Shown here: positions 15,862 to 23,746 of the stretch, one piece after another
Layout of the letters: every line of letters starts with the position of its first letter
Position numbering within the stretch: the stretch's first letter is position 1
NCBI RefSeq assembly: GCF_009296025.1
Contig: NZ_CP045178.1
Span: 5,642,001 to 5,706,000 of the forward strand
Length of the DNA stretch: 64,000 nt
Direction of reading: 5' to 3'
DNA from: Streptomyces tsukubensis
GTDB lineage: Bacteria > Actinomycetota > Actinomycetes > Streptomycetales > Streptomycetaceae
Translations under genes and position numbers: made by a program
The notes under the pieces: model-generated
What the model was told of the DNA's origin: nothing
What the model saw: the letters and a program-made list of their open reading frames with translations, nothing else
Databases searched by the model: none

Positions 15862-18800
15862 TCACTGGACAGGGGCGGTGACTGTTACCTCCCGTAGCGC
15901 GGGTGCGGGACCCTTCGGGCCCGACGTACGCACTGTCAGCCTGACGTACCTGGCGGGCTGTGTCGGGGCATTGTCCGGCGCCTCTGTCCAGGTGTGCCGG
16001 TCGGTCGAGGTTTCCACGCTGTACGAGGCGGGAGCGACGCCCCACTTCGGGGTCACCGCCCGGAAGCGTCTGGCCGGTGCGCCCATGTCCACCGTCAGGG
16101 AGGCGCGATCGGCCGCTGGTGACCAGGCCGTCGTCGTGCTTCCGTCGACGGCGGCCTCCGCGTACAGGCCGGGCTCCTCGGAGGTCGCCGAGACCGGGCG
16201 GCACCTCGCCGCATTGGATGTCGGCGCCAGGTCGGGGCGCCTGGTCCTCAGGACAGCGGGGGAGGAGGCGTCGACCGTGAACCTCTCGCGCCTGTCGGGG
16301 GACTCGACCTTGAACGGCGGTCCGCCGGTCAGCGTGACCCTTGTCGTCGCGGGACCGATCGCGATGTCGTACGTACTGCTGTGCAGCCGCAGCCCCCTCA
16401 CCGTCACCCCCCGCCGGAGCTGGGGCGGCAGGGTCGGGTCGAGGTGGACCGCTCCCTGCCGGGGACGTGACCCCGTCAGACCGTGCGTGAACACCTGGAG
16501 GAAACCTCCCTTGCCCGTGACGAAATCCTGCGCGGGCATCCCGGAGAGCGGATCGTCGGCGCCCGCCTTGTCCCCGCGCGCCTCCGAGAAAAGCCCGAAG
16601 GGGCCGCGCACGAACGGCCTGATGGAACGCTGGAGATAGGTGTACGTGGCGCAGCCCGGCTCGCCGATGGCCGCCGCGTCGACCGCGTGCACGGAGTCCG
16701 TCATCGCGGGTCCCTCTGGGTCGGTGAGCGCCGCGTAATGGTCGAGGGTCGCCGCCGCCGCGCCCGCCGGCATGGGCCACTCCAGTGGATAGAGCAGCAT
16801 CACGGTGTCCGCCTGCTTGATCTTCGTGTCCGCGTACCCGGCGTACTGAAGGAAGATCTTCCGCTTCGGGTCGTACGGGATACGCAGCCCGTCGGCGACG
16901 GTCTGCCACGCGTCGGGCGCGGTCCTGCCGAGCGCGCGGGCCGCCAGGGAGGCGTCGCGCAGGGCGGTGGCGGCGCCCGCGTTGGTGAAGACGCCGTCGT
17001 CCACTCCGTTGCTGTACTCGTCGGGTCCGGCCACTTCGTCGACCGAGTAGGAGCCGTCGGGGTTCCGGGTGGCGCGGTCGGCCCAGAATTCCGCGATGCC
17101 CTTCAGCAGCGGCCAGCCCCGCTCGCGCAGCCATGCCTTGTCACCCGTGGTCAGCCAGTACTGCCAGGCGGCCAGGGCGATGTCGCTCTGGAGATGGTTC
17201 TGCGTGACGCAGTGCGGCGGACGCCAACTGTGGCACTCCGACCAGATCTCCCCGTGCCCCGCACTGGTCCACGGATAGAACAACCCTTGGAAACCGAGCT
17301 TGTGTGCGTTTGCGCGAGCGGCGGAGCGGGTGCGGTAGCGGTATTCCAGTACGGTCCTCGCCAGTTCCGGGCGGGTGGCCAGAAGGGCAGGGAACATCCA
17401 GGTCTCCGCGTCCCAGAAGATCAGGCCCGCGTAGTTGTCACTGCTCAGTCCCGCGGGTCCGACACTGTCCCCGCTGCCCTTCCTGGTCGCCGAGAGCAGC
17501 CCGTACTGCGAGGCGCGCGACCACAGTTGCAGATCGGGCCTGCCAGGTACCTCCACGTCCGACGACCACAGGGCGCGCCAGGCGGCGGTGTGCGCGGCGA
17601 AGAGCGCGGGCCAGCCGCGGTCGGCGGCGCGCAGCGAGGCGGCGGTCGCGGCCGCGACCGGTGAGCGGGCGGTCAGAGAGGTGTCCACACCGACGTACTT
17701 GGCCGCTTCGTAGGTGCGGCCCGCCCGTACGGCGAAAGTCGAGGACTGGCGCGCGCTGAGTGATGTACCTGCCCTTGTCGTGGGGCCCCCGGCCTCGGTC
17801 ATGGGACCCGCGGTACGTCCCGGAGCACGCAGGGTCGAGGAGAGCGCTCCCGTTTCACCCTTCTGCGCCTTGCGCGTCGCGGACCGGGTCTTTTGGGTTT
17901 GCTTGGACTCTTGGGCCTCTTGGGCCTTCATGGCTTTGTTGGTGGCCTCCTGGGTCTGCTTGGCTTTGTTGGTCTGCCTGGCTTTGTTGGCTTTCAGGGG
18001 GGCGCTTGTGGTCCGGAAGGGGATGGTCACGGTTCCGGGGCCGCCTCCGCCGATGTCCCTGGCCTTCGCGGGGATCAGCCGCCGCGCCCCACGCCCGTCG
18101 ATCCGGTCGGTCACCGTGGCGCGACCGTCCCAATGCGGTGTCATACGCAGACGTACCGCCCCGGTGTGCGGATCGTCGCGGGAGGTCAGCACGTCGAGAA
18201 CGAGATCGGTACGGCGGCCGTCAGCGGTGGCCCAGGTGAGGGAGGTCCGCACGAAACCGCAGCGCAGGAAGAGTGTCTGACGGTAATGGGAGATCCGGGC
18301 CTGCGGTGTGACGGCTCCGTACGTCTCGCCGTCGACGGTCAGGTCGAGCCCTGTCCACGATGGCAGCGCCGCCAGTACCTGTCGTCCGGCTGTCACCTCC
18401 GGGCCCCGTCCGTAGAGCCCGCTCACGAACGCGCCGTCGTAGCCGGGAGTGAAGAGTGGCCAGCCGGTCCTGCCGCCCGTCTCGGCGTAGCCGCCGCCGC
18501 TCGGCGGCACCCGTGTGCCGAGGTAACCGTTGCCGGTGTAGGCGTGGAACGTCCCCGACTCCGTGCGGTGGTGGGCGGACGGCGCCCACCCGGGGGAGGG
18601 CGCGCAACTCGCCGGGTCGCTCGGACCGATGGGCGGGCCGACGTCCTCTCCCCGGCCTGGCGTCGCCACGCCAGGCGCCGCCGCCGCGCCCACAAGTGCC
18701 GTGAACAGGACCGCGACAAGCACCCCGGTCCGCAACCGGCCCCGCCTCCTGAACTCGCCCCTTGGCGGGCCGGATCGAGAACCGGACGGAGGGTTGGTGG

Positions 18801-18864
18801 CGAGGACGGGGAGGGAGCCGGACGGGCTCGCCTGGGCGGGCGCACCGGCGCGCGGGAAGGTCAC
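15862..18864 (-). CDS. Secreted glycoside hydrolase family 65 protein with C-terminal discoidin-like domain
   Basis: About 1000 residues. A signal sequence is visible (RLRTGVLVAVLFTALVGAAAAPGVA), then the GH65 N-terminal sandwich domain (FHAYTGNGYLGTRVPP), a linker, and the catalytic barrel with FWDAETWMFPALL and VDEVAGPDEYSNGVDDGVFTN, whose Glu is the expected general acid. The C-terminus (about the last 140 residues, ending in YVRLTVRTSG...REVTVTAP) looks like an F5/8 discoidin domain. Family members hydrolyse or phosphorolyse trehalose-type disaccharides; secretion suggests an acid-trehalase-like role. Oddity: a ~50-residue Lys/Gln/Thr/Ala repeat lies between the N-terminal domain and the barrel (DNA about 17850-18000). 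The frame opens at 19074; I chose the GTG at 18864 as nearest reasonable start, and the true start is uncertain. Confidence 0.85.
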   Translation of the reverse strand: MTFPRAGAPAQASPSGSLPVLATNPPSGSRSGPPRGEFRRRGRLRTGVLVAVLFTALVGAAAAPGVATPGRGEDVGPPIGPSDPASCAPSPGWAPSAHHRTESGTFHAYTGNGYLGTRVPPSGGGYAETGGRTGWPLFTPGYDGAFVSGLYGRGPEVTAGRQVLAALPSWTGLDLTVDGETYGAVTPQARISHYRQTLFLRCGFVRTSLTWATADGRRTDLVLDVLTSRDDPHTGAVRLRMTPHWDGRATVTDRIDGRGARRLIPAKARDIGGGGPGTVTIPFRTTSAPLKANKARQTNKAKQTQEATNKAMKAQEAQESKQTQKTRSATRKAQKGETGALSSTLRAPGRTAGPMTEAGGPTTRAGTSLSARQSSTFAVRAGRTYEAAKYVGVDTSLTARSPVAAATAASLRAADRGWPALFAAHTAAWRALWSSDVEVPGRPDLQLWSRASQYGLLSATRKGSGDSVGPAGLSSDNYAGLIFWDAETWMFPALLATRPELARTVLEYRYRTRSAARANAHKLGFQGLFYPWTSAGHGEIWSECHSWRPPHCVTQNHLQSDIALAAWQYWLTTGDKAWLRERGWPLLKGIAEFWADRATRNPDGSYSVDEVAGPDEYSNGVDDGVFTNAGAATALRDASLAARALGRTAPDAWQTVADGLRIPYDPKRKIFLQYAGYADTKIKQADTVMLLYPLEWPMPAGAAAATLDHYAALTDPEGPAMTDSVHAVDAAAIGEPGCATYTYLQRSIRPFVRGPFGLFSEARGDKAGADDPLSGMPAQDFVTGKGGFLQVFTHGLTGSRPRQGAVHLDPTLPPQLRRGVTVRGLRLHSSTYDIAIGPATTRVTLTGGPPFKVESPDRRERFTVDASSPAVLRTRRPDLAPTSNAARCRPVSATSEEPGLYAEAAVDGSTTTAWSPAADRASLTVDMGAPARRFRAVTPKWGVAPASYSVETSTDRHTWTEAPDNAPTQPARYVRLTVRTSGPKGPAPALREVTVTAPVQ

Positions 18865-19104
18865 GTCCCCGACGATGCGCCAACCCACGCCCCCGCGTGG
18901 CGCCGCCGCGCGACGCGGTCCCACGGACGAGGGGCTGTCGGGGGCCGCGTGGACGTGGGGGTGCGGCGACGGGTTGCGACGGGTGGCGGGAGGAGTATCC
19001 GGGAAGCCGGGGCGAGGCGGTGGCGCGGCGAGGTAGCGGCGCGCGCACAGCCGTCTCTTCGCCAGCCGCCCCATCAGCCGCGCGGTGAGCCGTCGTCCGT
19101 TTGC

Positions 19105-19153
19105 CAGTCGTCAGTCGTCAGTCGTCAGTCCTCAGTCGTCAGTCGTCAGTCGC
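19105..19153. repeat. 7-bp tandem repeat across the 3' end of the threonine-synthase-like gene
   Basis: Seven head-to-tail copies of CAGTCGT, with one base change each in the fourth and last copies. The stop codon of the downstream-facing gene (19132-19134) lies inside the array, so a gain or loss of units shifts the last few codons and moves the stop. Confidence 0.92.
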
Positions 19154-20346
19154 CCGCTGTCCCCGTCCGTTGGCGGTTGCCGGTCGCCGGTCGGCGTCGG
19201 TGCGAGGCCCGTTTTGAGGGCCGCTCCGCACAGCGGTACCACCGCGTCGGTCTCCGCCAGCGCTCCGTCCCGTACGGCGGCCCAACAGGCGACACCGGTC
19301 GACTCGACGTAGAGCCCACGCCGCGCCAGGTCGTGCTGTGCGTCCCTGATGCGGTCCTCCTCGACCGTCAAGAAGGAGCCGCCGCAGTCGCGTACCGCAC
19401 GGAGGATCTGGGCGGCCCGTGGCGGTCTCGGGATGGCGATTCCCTCGGCGAGGGTCGGGCGGACCGGTTCGGGGGCCAGGAGGCCGTCCGCGCCGGCCCG
19501 GTGGGCGGCGGCGAGCGGGGCCACGGCGGCGGACTGAACGGCGTACAGCGCGGGGCGCTCGGCGATCAGTCCCGCCGCGTGCAGCTCGGCCGTGGCCAGG
19601 GCGGCGCCGAGCAGGAGGGTGCCGTTGCCCACGGGGACGACCAGCGCGGAGGGAAGCCGGCCGCCCAGCTCTTCCCACAGCTCGTACACATAGGTCTTCG
19701 TGCCCGCCAGGAAATAGGGGTTGTGGACATGGCTCGCGTAGAAGACGCCCGGTCCGTTCGCGGCCGTGCGTGCCGCCGCGGCGGTGGTCTCGCGGTCGCC
19801 CGGCACCACTTGGAGCCGGGCGCCGTGACCGCCGATCTGCTCCAGCTTCTTCGGTGACGTGCCCTCCGGTACGTAGACCGTGCAGTCCAGGCCGGCGCGG
19901 GCGCAGTACGCGGCGATGGCCGTACCCGCGTTGCCGCTGCTGTCCGCGATCACGTGGTCGGGGCCCAGCCTGAGGGCCAGTTCCGCGAGGAGTACGGCGC
20001 CCCGGTCCTTGAAGGAGAGGGTCGGCATCAGGAAGTCGAGCTTGGCGCGGACCGCCCCGGCCAGCGGCACGAGAGGGGTACGCCCCTCGCCGAGTGAGAT
20101 GGAGGGGGCGCCGAAGGGCAGCACCTCGGCGTAGCGCCACAGGGAGTTGACCCGCCCGGTGAGTGAGGCGAGCGACGGCGGCCCCGGCGCGGAGCCCTCA
20201 CCCGGCGTGAAGTCGAGGTCGAAGGGGCCGCCGCAACGCGGGCAGCACCAGGCGAGCGAGGTGGCCTCGGCCCGGAAGCCGTCGGACGGGCAGACGTACC
20301 CGGGGAGGGTGTTGGTGTCGGTGGTGGGCGCCGGTGGAGCTGACAT
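19132..20346 (-). CDS. Threonine synthase-like PLP enzyme
   Basis: 404 residues. The N-terminus has a zinc-ribbon-like pair (YVCPSDGF, CCPRCGG). The PLP lysine is in PTLSFKDRGAVL, the phosphate loop in DSSGNAGTAIAAY, and PVGNGTLLLGA and STGVACWAAV follow, as in fold-type II threonine synthases. The reaction would be O-phosphohomoserine to threonine, or a related beta/gamma replacement; it is not next to hom or thrB, so it may be a secondary paralogue. The ATG at 20346 gives a complete protein. It is divergent from the GntR regulator at 20591, which may control it. The C-terminus is formed by a 7-bp repeat. Confidence 0.82.
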   Translation of the reverse strand: MSAPPAPTTDTNTLPGYVCPSDGFRAEATSLAWCCPRCGGPFDLDFTPGEGSAPGPPSLASLTGRVNSLWRYAEVLPFGAPSISLGEGRTPLVPLAGAVRAKLDFLMPTLSFKDRGAVLLAELALRLGPDHVIADSSGNAGTAIAAYCARAGLDCTVYVPEGTSPKKLEQIGGHGARLQVVPGDRETTAAAARTAANGPGVFYASHVHNPYFLAGTKTYVYELWEELGGRLPSALVVPVGNGTLLLGAALATAELHAAGLIAERPALYAVQSAAVAPLAAAHRAGADGLLAPEPVRPTLAEGIAIPRPPRAAQILRAVRDCGGSFLTVEEDRIRDAQHDLARRGLYVESTGVACWAAVRDGALAETDAVVPLCGAALKTGLAPTPTGDRQPPTDGDSGRLTTDD

Positions 20347-20590
20347 GATCGAGAGAGTACGCGGCGGGACTGACAGGCCGAGCGGGCCTGTTGCGGTGTG
20401 CGCGGAGTCCTCGGCGTGACGGGCCGCGTTGGCGCGGAGACGTCCACGCGTTTTCTTGATCGCCATACAGGGCATGAAGTGCCTGCGTAAAGGCCTGTCA
20501 TCACTTCGAGTGAAACCCTGGCCTACGCTTGCGAGGCACAACCCACGGTTGCCAGTCTGTTGCAGTCTGTCAACCTGATGGGAGTGGCCA

Positions 20591-21346
20591 GTGACTTTCG
20601 GTGAGCAGCCGGCATATCTGCGCGTCGCGGGCGATCTCCGCAAGAAGATCGTTGACGGTTCGCTCCCCCCGCACACCCGTCTCCCCTCGCAGGCCCGGAT
20701 CCGTAAGGACTACGGCGTTTCGGACACGGTCGCCCTGGAGGCCAGGAAAGTCCTGATGGCGGAAGGGCTGGTGGAGGGCCGCTCCGGTTCCGGTACCTAC
20801 GTCCGCGACCGCCCCTCACCGCGCCGCCTCGCCCGCGCCGGATATCTCTCGGCGGGCGGCGGCTCCACCCCCTTCCGGCAGGAGCAGGCCGACTCCGCGG
20901 CGCAGGGCAGTTGGGACTCCCGTAGCGCCCAGGAGGAGGCGGACGAGACGGTCGCGGGAAGGCTCGGCATCGAGTTCGGTGACCGCGTGATGTGTACGCG
21001 CTATGTCTTCAGGGACGCCGGGCGCCCGATGATGCTCTCCACCTCTTGGGAGCCGCTCACCGTTACCGGCCGCACCCCCGTGATGCTGCCCGAGGAGGGG
21101 CCGCTGGGCGGCAGCGGAGTGGTGGAGCGTATGGCGGCCATCGATGTCGTCGTGGACAACGTTTCCGAGGATGTCAGCGCGCGTCCCGGTCTCGCCGAGG
21201 AACTGCTGGCACTCGGCGGGGTGCCCGGCCACGTGGTCATGGTCATTCAGCGCACGTACTACGCCTCGGGCCGCGCGGTGGAGACCGCGGACATCGTCGT
21301 CCCCGCCGACCGCTACCGGGTCGCGTATCACCTGCCCGTCAAATAG
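20591..21346 (+). CDS. GntR-family regulator (HutC subfamily, UTRA domain)
   Basis: 251 residues. Winged-helix N-terminus (residues 8-75) with YLRVAGDLRKKIVDGSLPPHTRLPSQARIRKDYGVSD and EGLVEGRSGSGTYV, then a UTRA effector-binding domain (about 110-245) with DRVMCTRYVFRDAGRPMMLSTSWEP and ADRYRVAYHLPV at the end. Start GTG at 20591 has GGGAG 8-12 bases upstream. Divergent from the threonine-synthase-like gene across 245 bases, so that gene and its own promoter are the likely targets (inference). Confidence 0.9.
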   Translation: MTFGEQPAYLRVAGDLRKKIVDGSLPPHTRLPSQARIRKDYGVSDTVALEARKVLMAEGLVEGRSGSGTYVRDRPSPRRLARAGYLSAGGGSTPFRQEQADSAAQGSWDSRSAQEEADETVAGRLGIEFGDRVMCTRYVFRDAGRPMMLSTSWEPLTVTGRTPVMLPEEGPLGGSGVVERMAAIDVVVDNVSEDVSARPGLAEELLALGGVPGHVVMVIQRTYYASGRAVETADIVVPADRYRVAYHLPVK

Positions 21347-21662
21347 CCGTACAAGGAACGGCCCTGACGCAGCCGTGTTCTTCCGTGCGGGGGCTTCCGT
21401 CCGGGCGCATCTCCCCGTCTGTCAGGGGGCCTCCGCGGCCCCCGACCTTGCTCGCTTCGCGTGGCAGGGGCTGTCGTCGGCCGCCTCGGGTGGCCGCGTC
21501 CCTCGGTCACTCCGGGTGGAGCCGAGTGGCCGATTGCGTACCTCTTTGTGCCAAACCGTATGCGCTGCGTGAAGGTCGGGCGTAGGGTCGGGCATATGCG
21601 CAGAGGGGTTTCCTTCGGTGGCAAAACCCGGGCCACGGATGGGTGAAAGGCGGAGGGGCACG

Positions 21663-21890
21663 ATGAATGACAGCGGCGCCGCGCTTCCCTGGCACGTCAT
21701 ACGGCGGGAGCAGAACGGCAACCGCTATCGCGTGGGTCAGTACGCGACGAGGGCGGAGGCCCAGAAGCTCGCGGACAGCCTGGACGGCAAGGGCGGGCAG
21801 GACCCGCTGTACCTGGTCGAGCACGTCGAGCACGTCGAAGGTGGCGAGCGCGCTGAACGTGGCGAGCGAGCCGCTGAGCGGAAGGCCTGA
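21663..21890 (+). CDS. Small SPOR-like protein
   Basis: 75 residues: LPWHVIRREQNGNRYRVGQYATRAEAQKLADSLDGK resembles one SPOR-type repeat (glycan-binding fold, here with 'YRVGQYATRAEAQ'), followed by a charged EHVEHVEGGERAERGERAAERKA tail. No signal peptide, so it is probably cytosolic and the SPOR-like name describes only similarity. The ATG at 21663 has GGAGGGG 6-12 bases upstream, which rules out the earlier in-frame ATG at 21618. Homologous short proteins are common in Streptomyces. Confidence 0.72.
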   Translation: MNDSGAALPWHVIRREQNGNRYRVGQYATRAEAQKLADSLDGKGGQDPLYLVEHVEHVEGGERAERGERAAERKA

Positions 21891-22049
21891 GCTGTCGGCG
21901 GCAGCGGCGGCGGTGTCGGCGGCGGCAGCAGCGACGGTGGTGGGGTGGGTGTGGTCGGAAGGTCGCGCGCCCAACCGGGCCCGCCGACCGTCGGGTCTCC
22001 GGTGTCGAGTCCCAGAGTCCAGAACCGTCACGCAGTCGCAGGGCCAGCC

Positions 22050-22115
22050 GCATTCGTAGCCGTACCCGCAGCCGTACCCGTACCCGCATTCGTACCCGCA
22101 GCCGCAGCCGCAGGC
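22050..22115. repeat. Hexanucleotide tandem repeat upstream of the Nudix gene
   Basis: Eleven 6-base units mixing GTACCC, GCAGCC and GCATTC. It occupies the 5' flank of the Nudix gene. The minus strand reads as a Cys/Gly/Tyr repeat, which I regard as noise. Confidence 0.85.
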
Positions 22116-22156
22116 ATGGTCGCCCACGGCCTGACGTGGTTTGTAGGCTCCCGTGC

Positions 22157-22579
22157 ATGAGCGAAGAGACCGTGGTGGTGGCCGCCGCCCTCTGTGACGG
22201 TGAGCATCTCCTTGCCGCGCGCCGCACCGCCCCGCCCGAGCTGGCGGGACGCTGGGAACTCCCCGGGGGCAAGGTGGAGCCCGGCGAGGCGCCCGAGCGG
22301 GCCGTCGTCCGTGAGCTGCGAGAGGAACTGGGCGTCGAGGTCGAGCCGCTGGAACGCGTCCCCGGCGTATGGCCCCTGAAGCCCGGCTACGTGCTCCAGG
22401 TGTGGATCGCTCGGCTCTGCCAGAATCAACCCGCTCCGCGCCCGCTTGAGGACCACGACGAGCTGCGGTGGCTCACGGTGTCCGACATCTGGTCGGTCGA
22501 CTGGCTGGACCAGGACCGGCCGGCCGTGGAGGAGGTCGTCAAGCGACTCCTCCGTACCGCCCGAGAGGCCGCCAGGTGA
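22157..22579 (+). CDS. Nudix hydrolase, MutT type
   Basis: 140 residues with a complete Nudix box, GGKVEPGEAPERAVVRELREELGV (G-x5-E-x7-REL-x-EELG), at about residues 36-59. The N-terminus VVVAAALCDGEHLLAARRTAPPELAGRWELPGG is typical of MutT/CTP-pyrophosphohydrolase-like sanitation enzymes that hydrolyse oxidised nucleoside triphosphates. The ATG at 22157 is chosen because it gives MSEETVVVAAAL; TAGGCT 7 bases before it could be a -10 box of a leaderless message. A hexanucleotide repeat lies immediately upstream. Confidence 0.9.
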   Translation: MSEETVVVAAALCDGEHLLAARRTAPPELAGRWELPGGKVEPGEAPERAVVRELREELGVEVEPLERVPGVWPLKPGYVLQVWIARLCQNQPAPRPLEDHDELRWLTVSDIWSVDWLDQDRPAVEEVVKRLLRTAREAAR

Positions 22580-22757
22580 CTCCCTCGTACCGCCCAAGAG
22601 GTCGATGCGTGGCCGTGAACCCGCCGCGCTGTCACCCCTGGCGGTAAGTCCTGTTCGGGGCGGGGCCGTGAGCCGGTGCGGAGGCGAACCGTGTCCGCCA
22701 TTCGTGTCAAACGAACATAGTACTGGTCACTCCGGGGTAATTCGACCTTGCCTGTCC

Positions 22758-22771
22758 ATATGTCGTCATAT
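22758..22771. promoter_or_regulatory. AT-rich inverted repeat, candidate operator
   Basis: ATATG-TCGT-CATAT in a conspicuously AT-rich patch (about 22700-22790) in the ~530-base interval between the Nudix and ATP-binding genes. Nothing else in that interval looks like a gene; an upstream in-frame extension of the ATP-binding gene reaches 22914 but is Pro/Trp-rich and has no ribosome-binding site. Confidence 0.35.
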
Positions 22772-23108
22772 CGATATTGGCGCTGATTCGGCTCCCGCTG
22801 TCAGCTCCTCCGGCCGTCGCCGCGCCACTGTCCCGGACGCGCGCCCGCGCTGCCGTCAGGGAAGTCCTGAACTCCCGCACCACTGATCCCCTGTACCGCG
22901 GACCCCCGCACTGATGAACCCCGCGCCACCGGCCCCCCTGTGCTGGATGTCTCCGTGGATGTGGCTGTCGGTCCTGAGATCGGCTCCGGTTCCGGTCCCG
23001 GACTCGGCCCTCGTGCCGGCCTTCGGTCCGGGGCGCGCGGGAACGGCTCCGCCCTGGCCGTTTGAACCTCCGAACTGGTCCCCGAGGAATTGCTGGGAAG
23101 TGATCGGC

Positions 23109-23498
23109 GTGATCGATACCGAAGACACCCGCGCCGCATGGACATTTCCGGCTGATCCCGGCGTCGTCCGCAGGGCCAGGGGGTTGGTGCGCGATCAACT
23201 GGCCGAGTGGGAGCTGGGCGGCGTGGGAGACGTGACGGTCCTCCTGGTGAGCGAACTGGTGACCAATTCTCTTCGGTACGCGTCCGGTCCCATCGTCCTG
23301 TGTCTGGTGCGTACGTCCGACGCTCTTCTTGTGGAGGTTTCGGATCCGCTTCCGGATCTGCCCTGCGAACGGGTGGCGGGGCACGAGGACGAGAGTGGCA
23401 GAGGTATTCAGCTCGTTGCCCGGTCCGCGCGCCGCTGGGGGACGCGTACCACCTCCTGCGGCAAGACCGTCTGGTTCGAGCTGGCGCTGCCCGGGTGA
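23109..23498 (+). CDS. ATP-binding protein, anti-sigma-factor kinase-like (HATPase)
   Basis: 129 residues of a single GHKL ATPase domain: LLVSELVTNSLRYASGP (N box), LLVEVSDPLPD (G1 box), ESGRGIQLVARSARRWGTR (G2) and a terminal GKTVWFELALP. This is the RsbW/SpoIIAB-like family very abundant in Streptomyces; members phosphorylate anti-anti-sigma factors or bind sigma factors. I chose the GTG at 23109, with GGGAAG 8 bases upstream; GTG 23100 is an alternative. The C-terminal half of the large SpoIIE protein encoded next is homologous, so the two may act in one partner-switching module (inference). Confidence 0.85.
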   Translation: MIDTEDTRAAWTFPADPGVVRRARGLVRDQLAEWELGGVGDVTVLLVSELVTNSLRYASGPIVLCLVRTSDALLVEVSDPLPDLPCERVAGHEDESGRGIQLVARSARRWGTRTTSCGKTVWFELALPG

Positions 23499-23746
23499 GC
23501 CGCGCGGCACGGTCGCGTGAGCGAGGCCGCACGGTCCGGGTGGTCCGACCGGGTTAGGAGGCTCCGCCGCTGGTTAGAAGAGAGGAAGCGCCGGTCTCGG
23601 TGGTGCGTGACCGGGTCGGGCCGGAAAGCGTCGAGATCGTGGTGTGATCGTGAACGCCGTGTTGTGCGGCGCCGTAGTGCTGGATACTGCGGGCAGCCGT
23701 CTCCGGTACCGGTTCCGGGTACGGCGTGCTGGAGGGGACGGTTCGC

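Noticed and set aside
22914..23108. N-terminal extension of the ATP-binding protein
   Set aside because: The extra ~60 residues are Pro/Trp/Ser-rich and lack a ribosome-binding site, while GGGAAG precedes the GTG at 23109.
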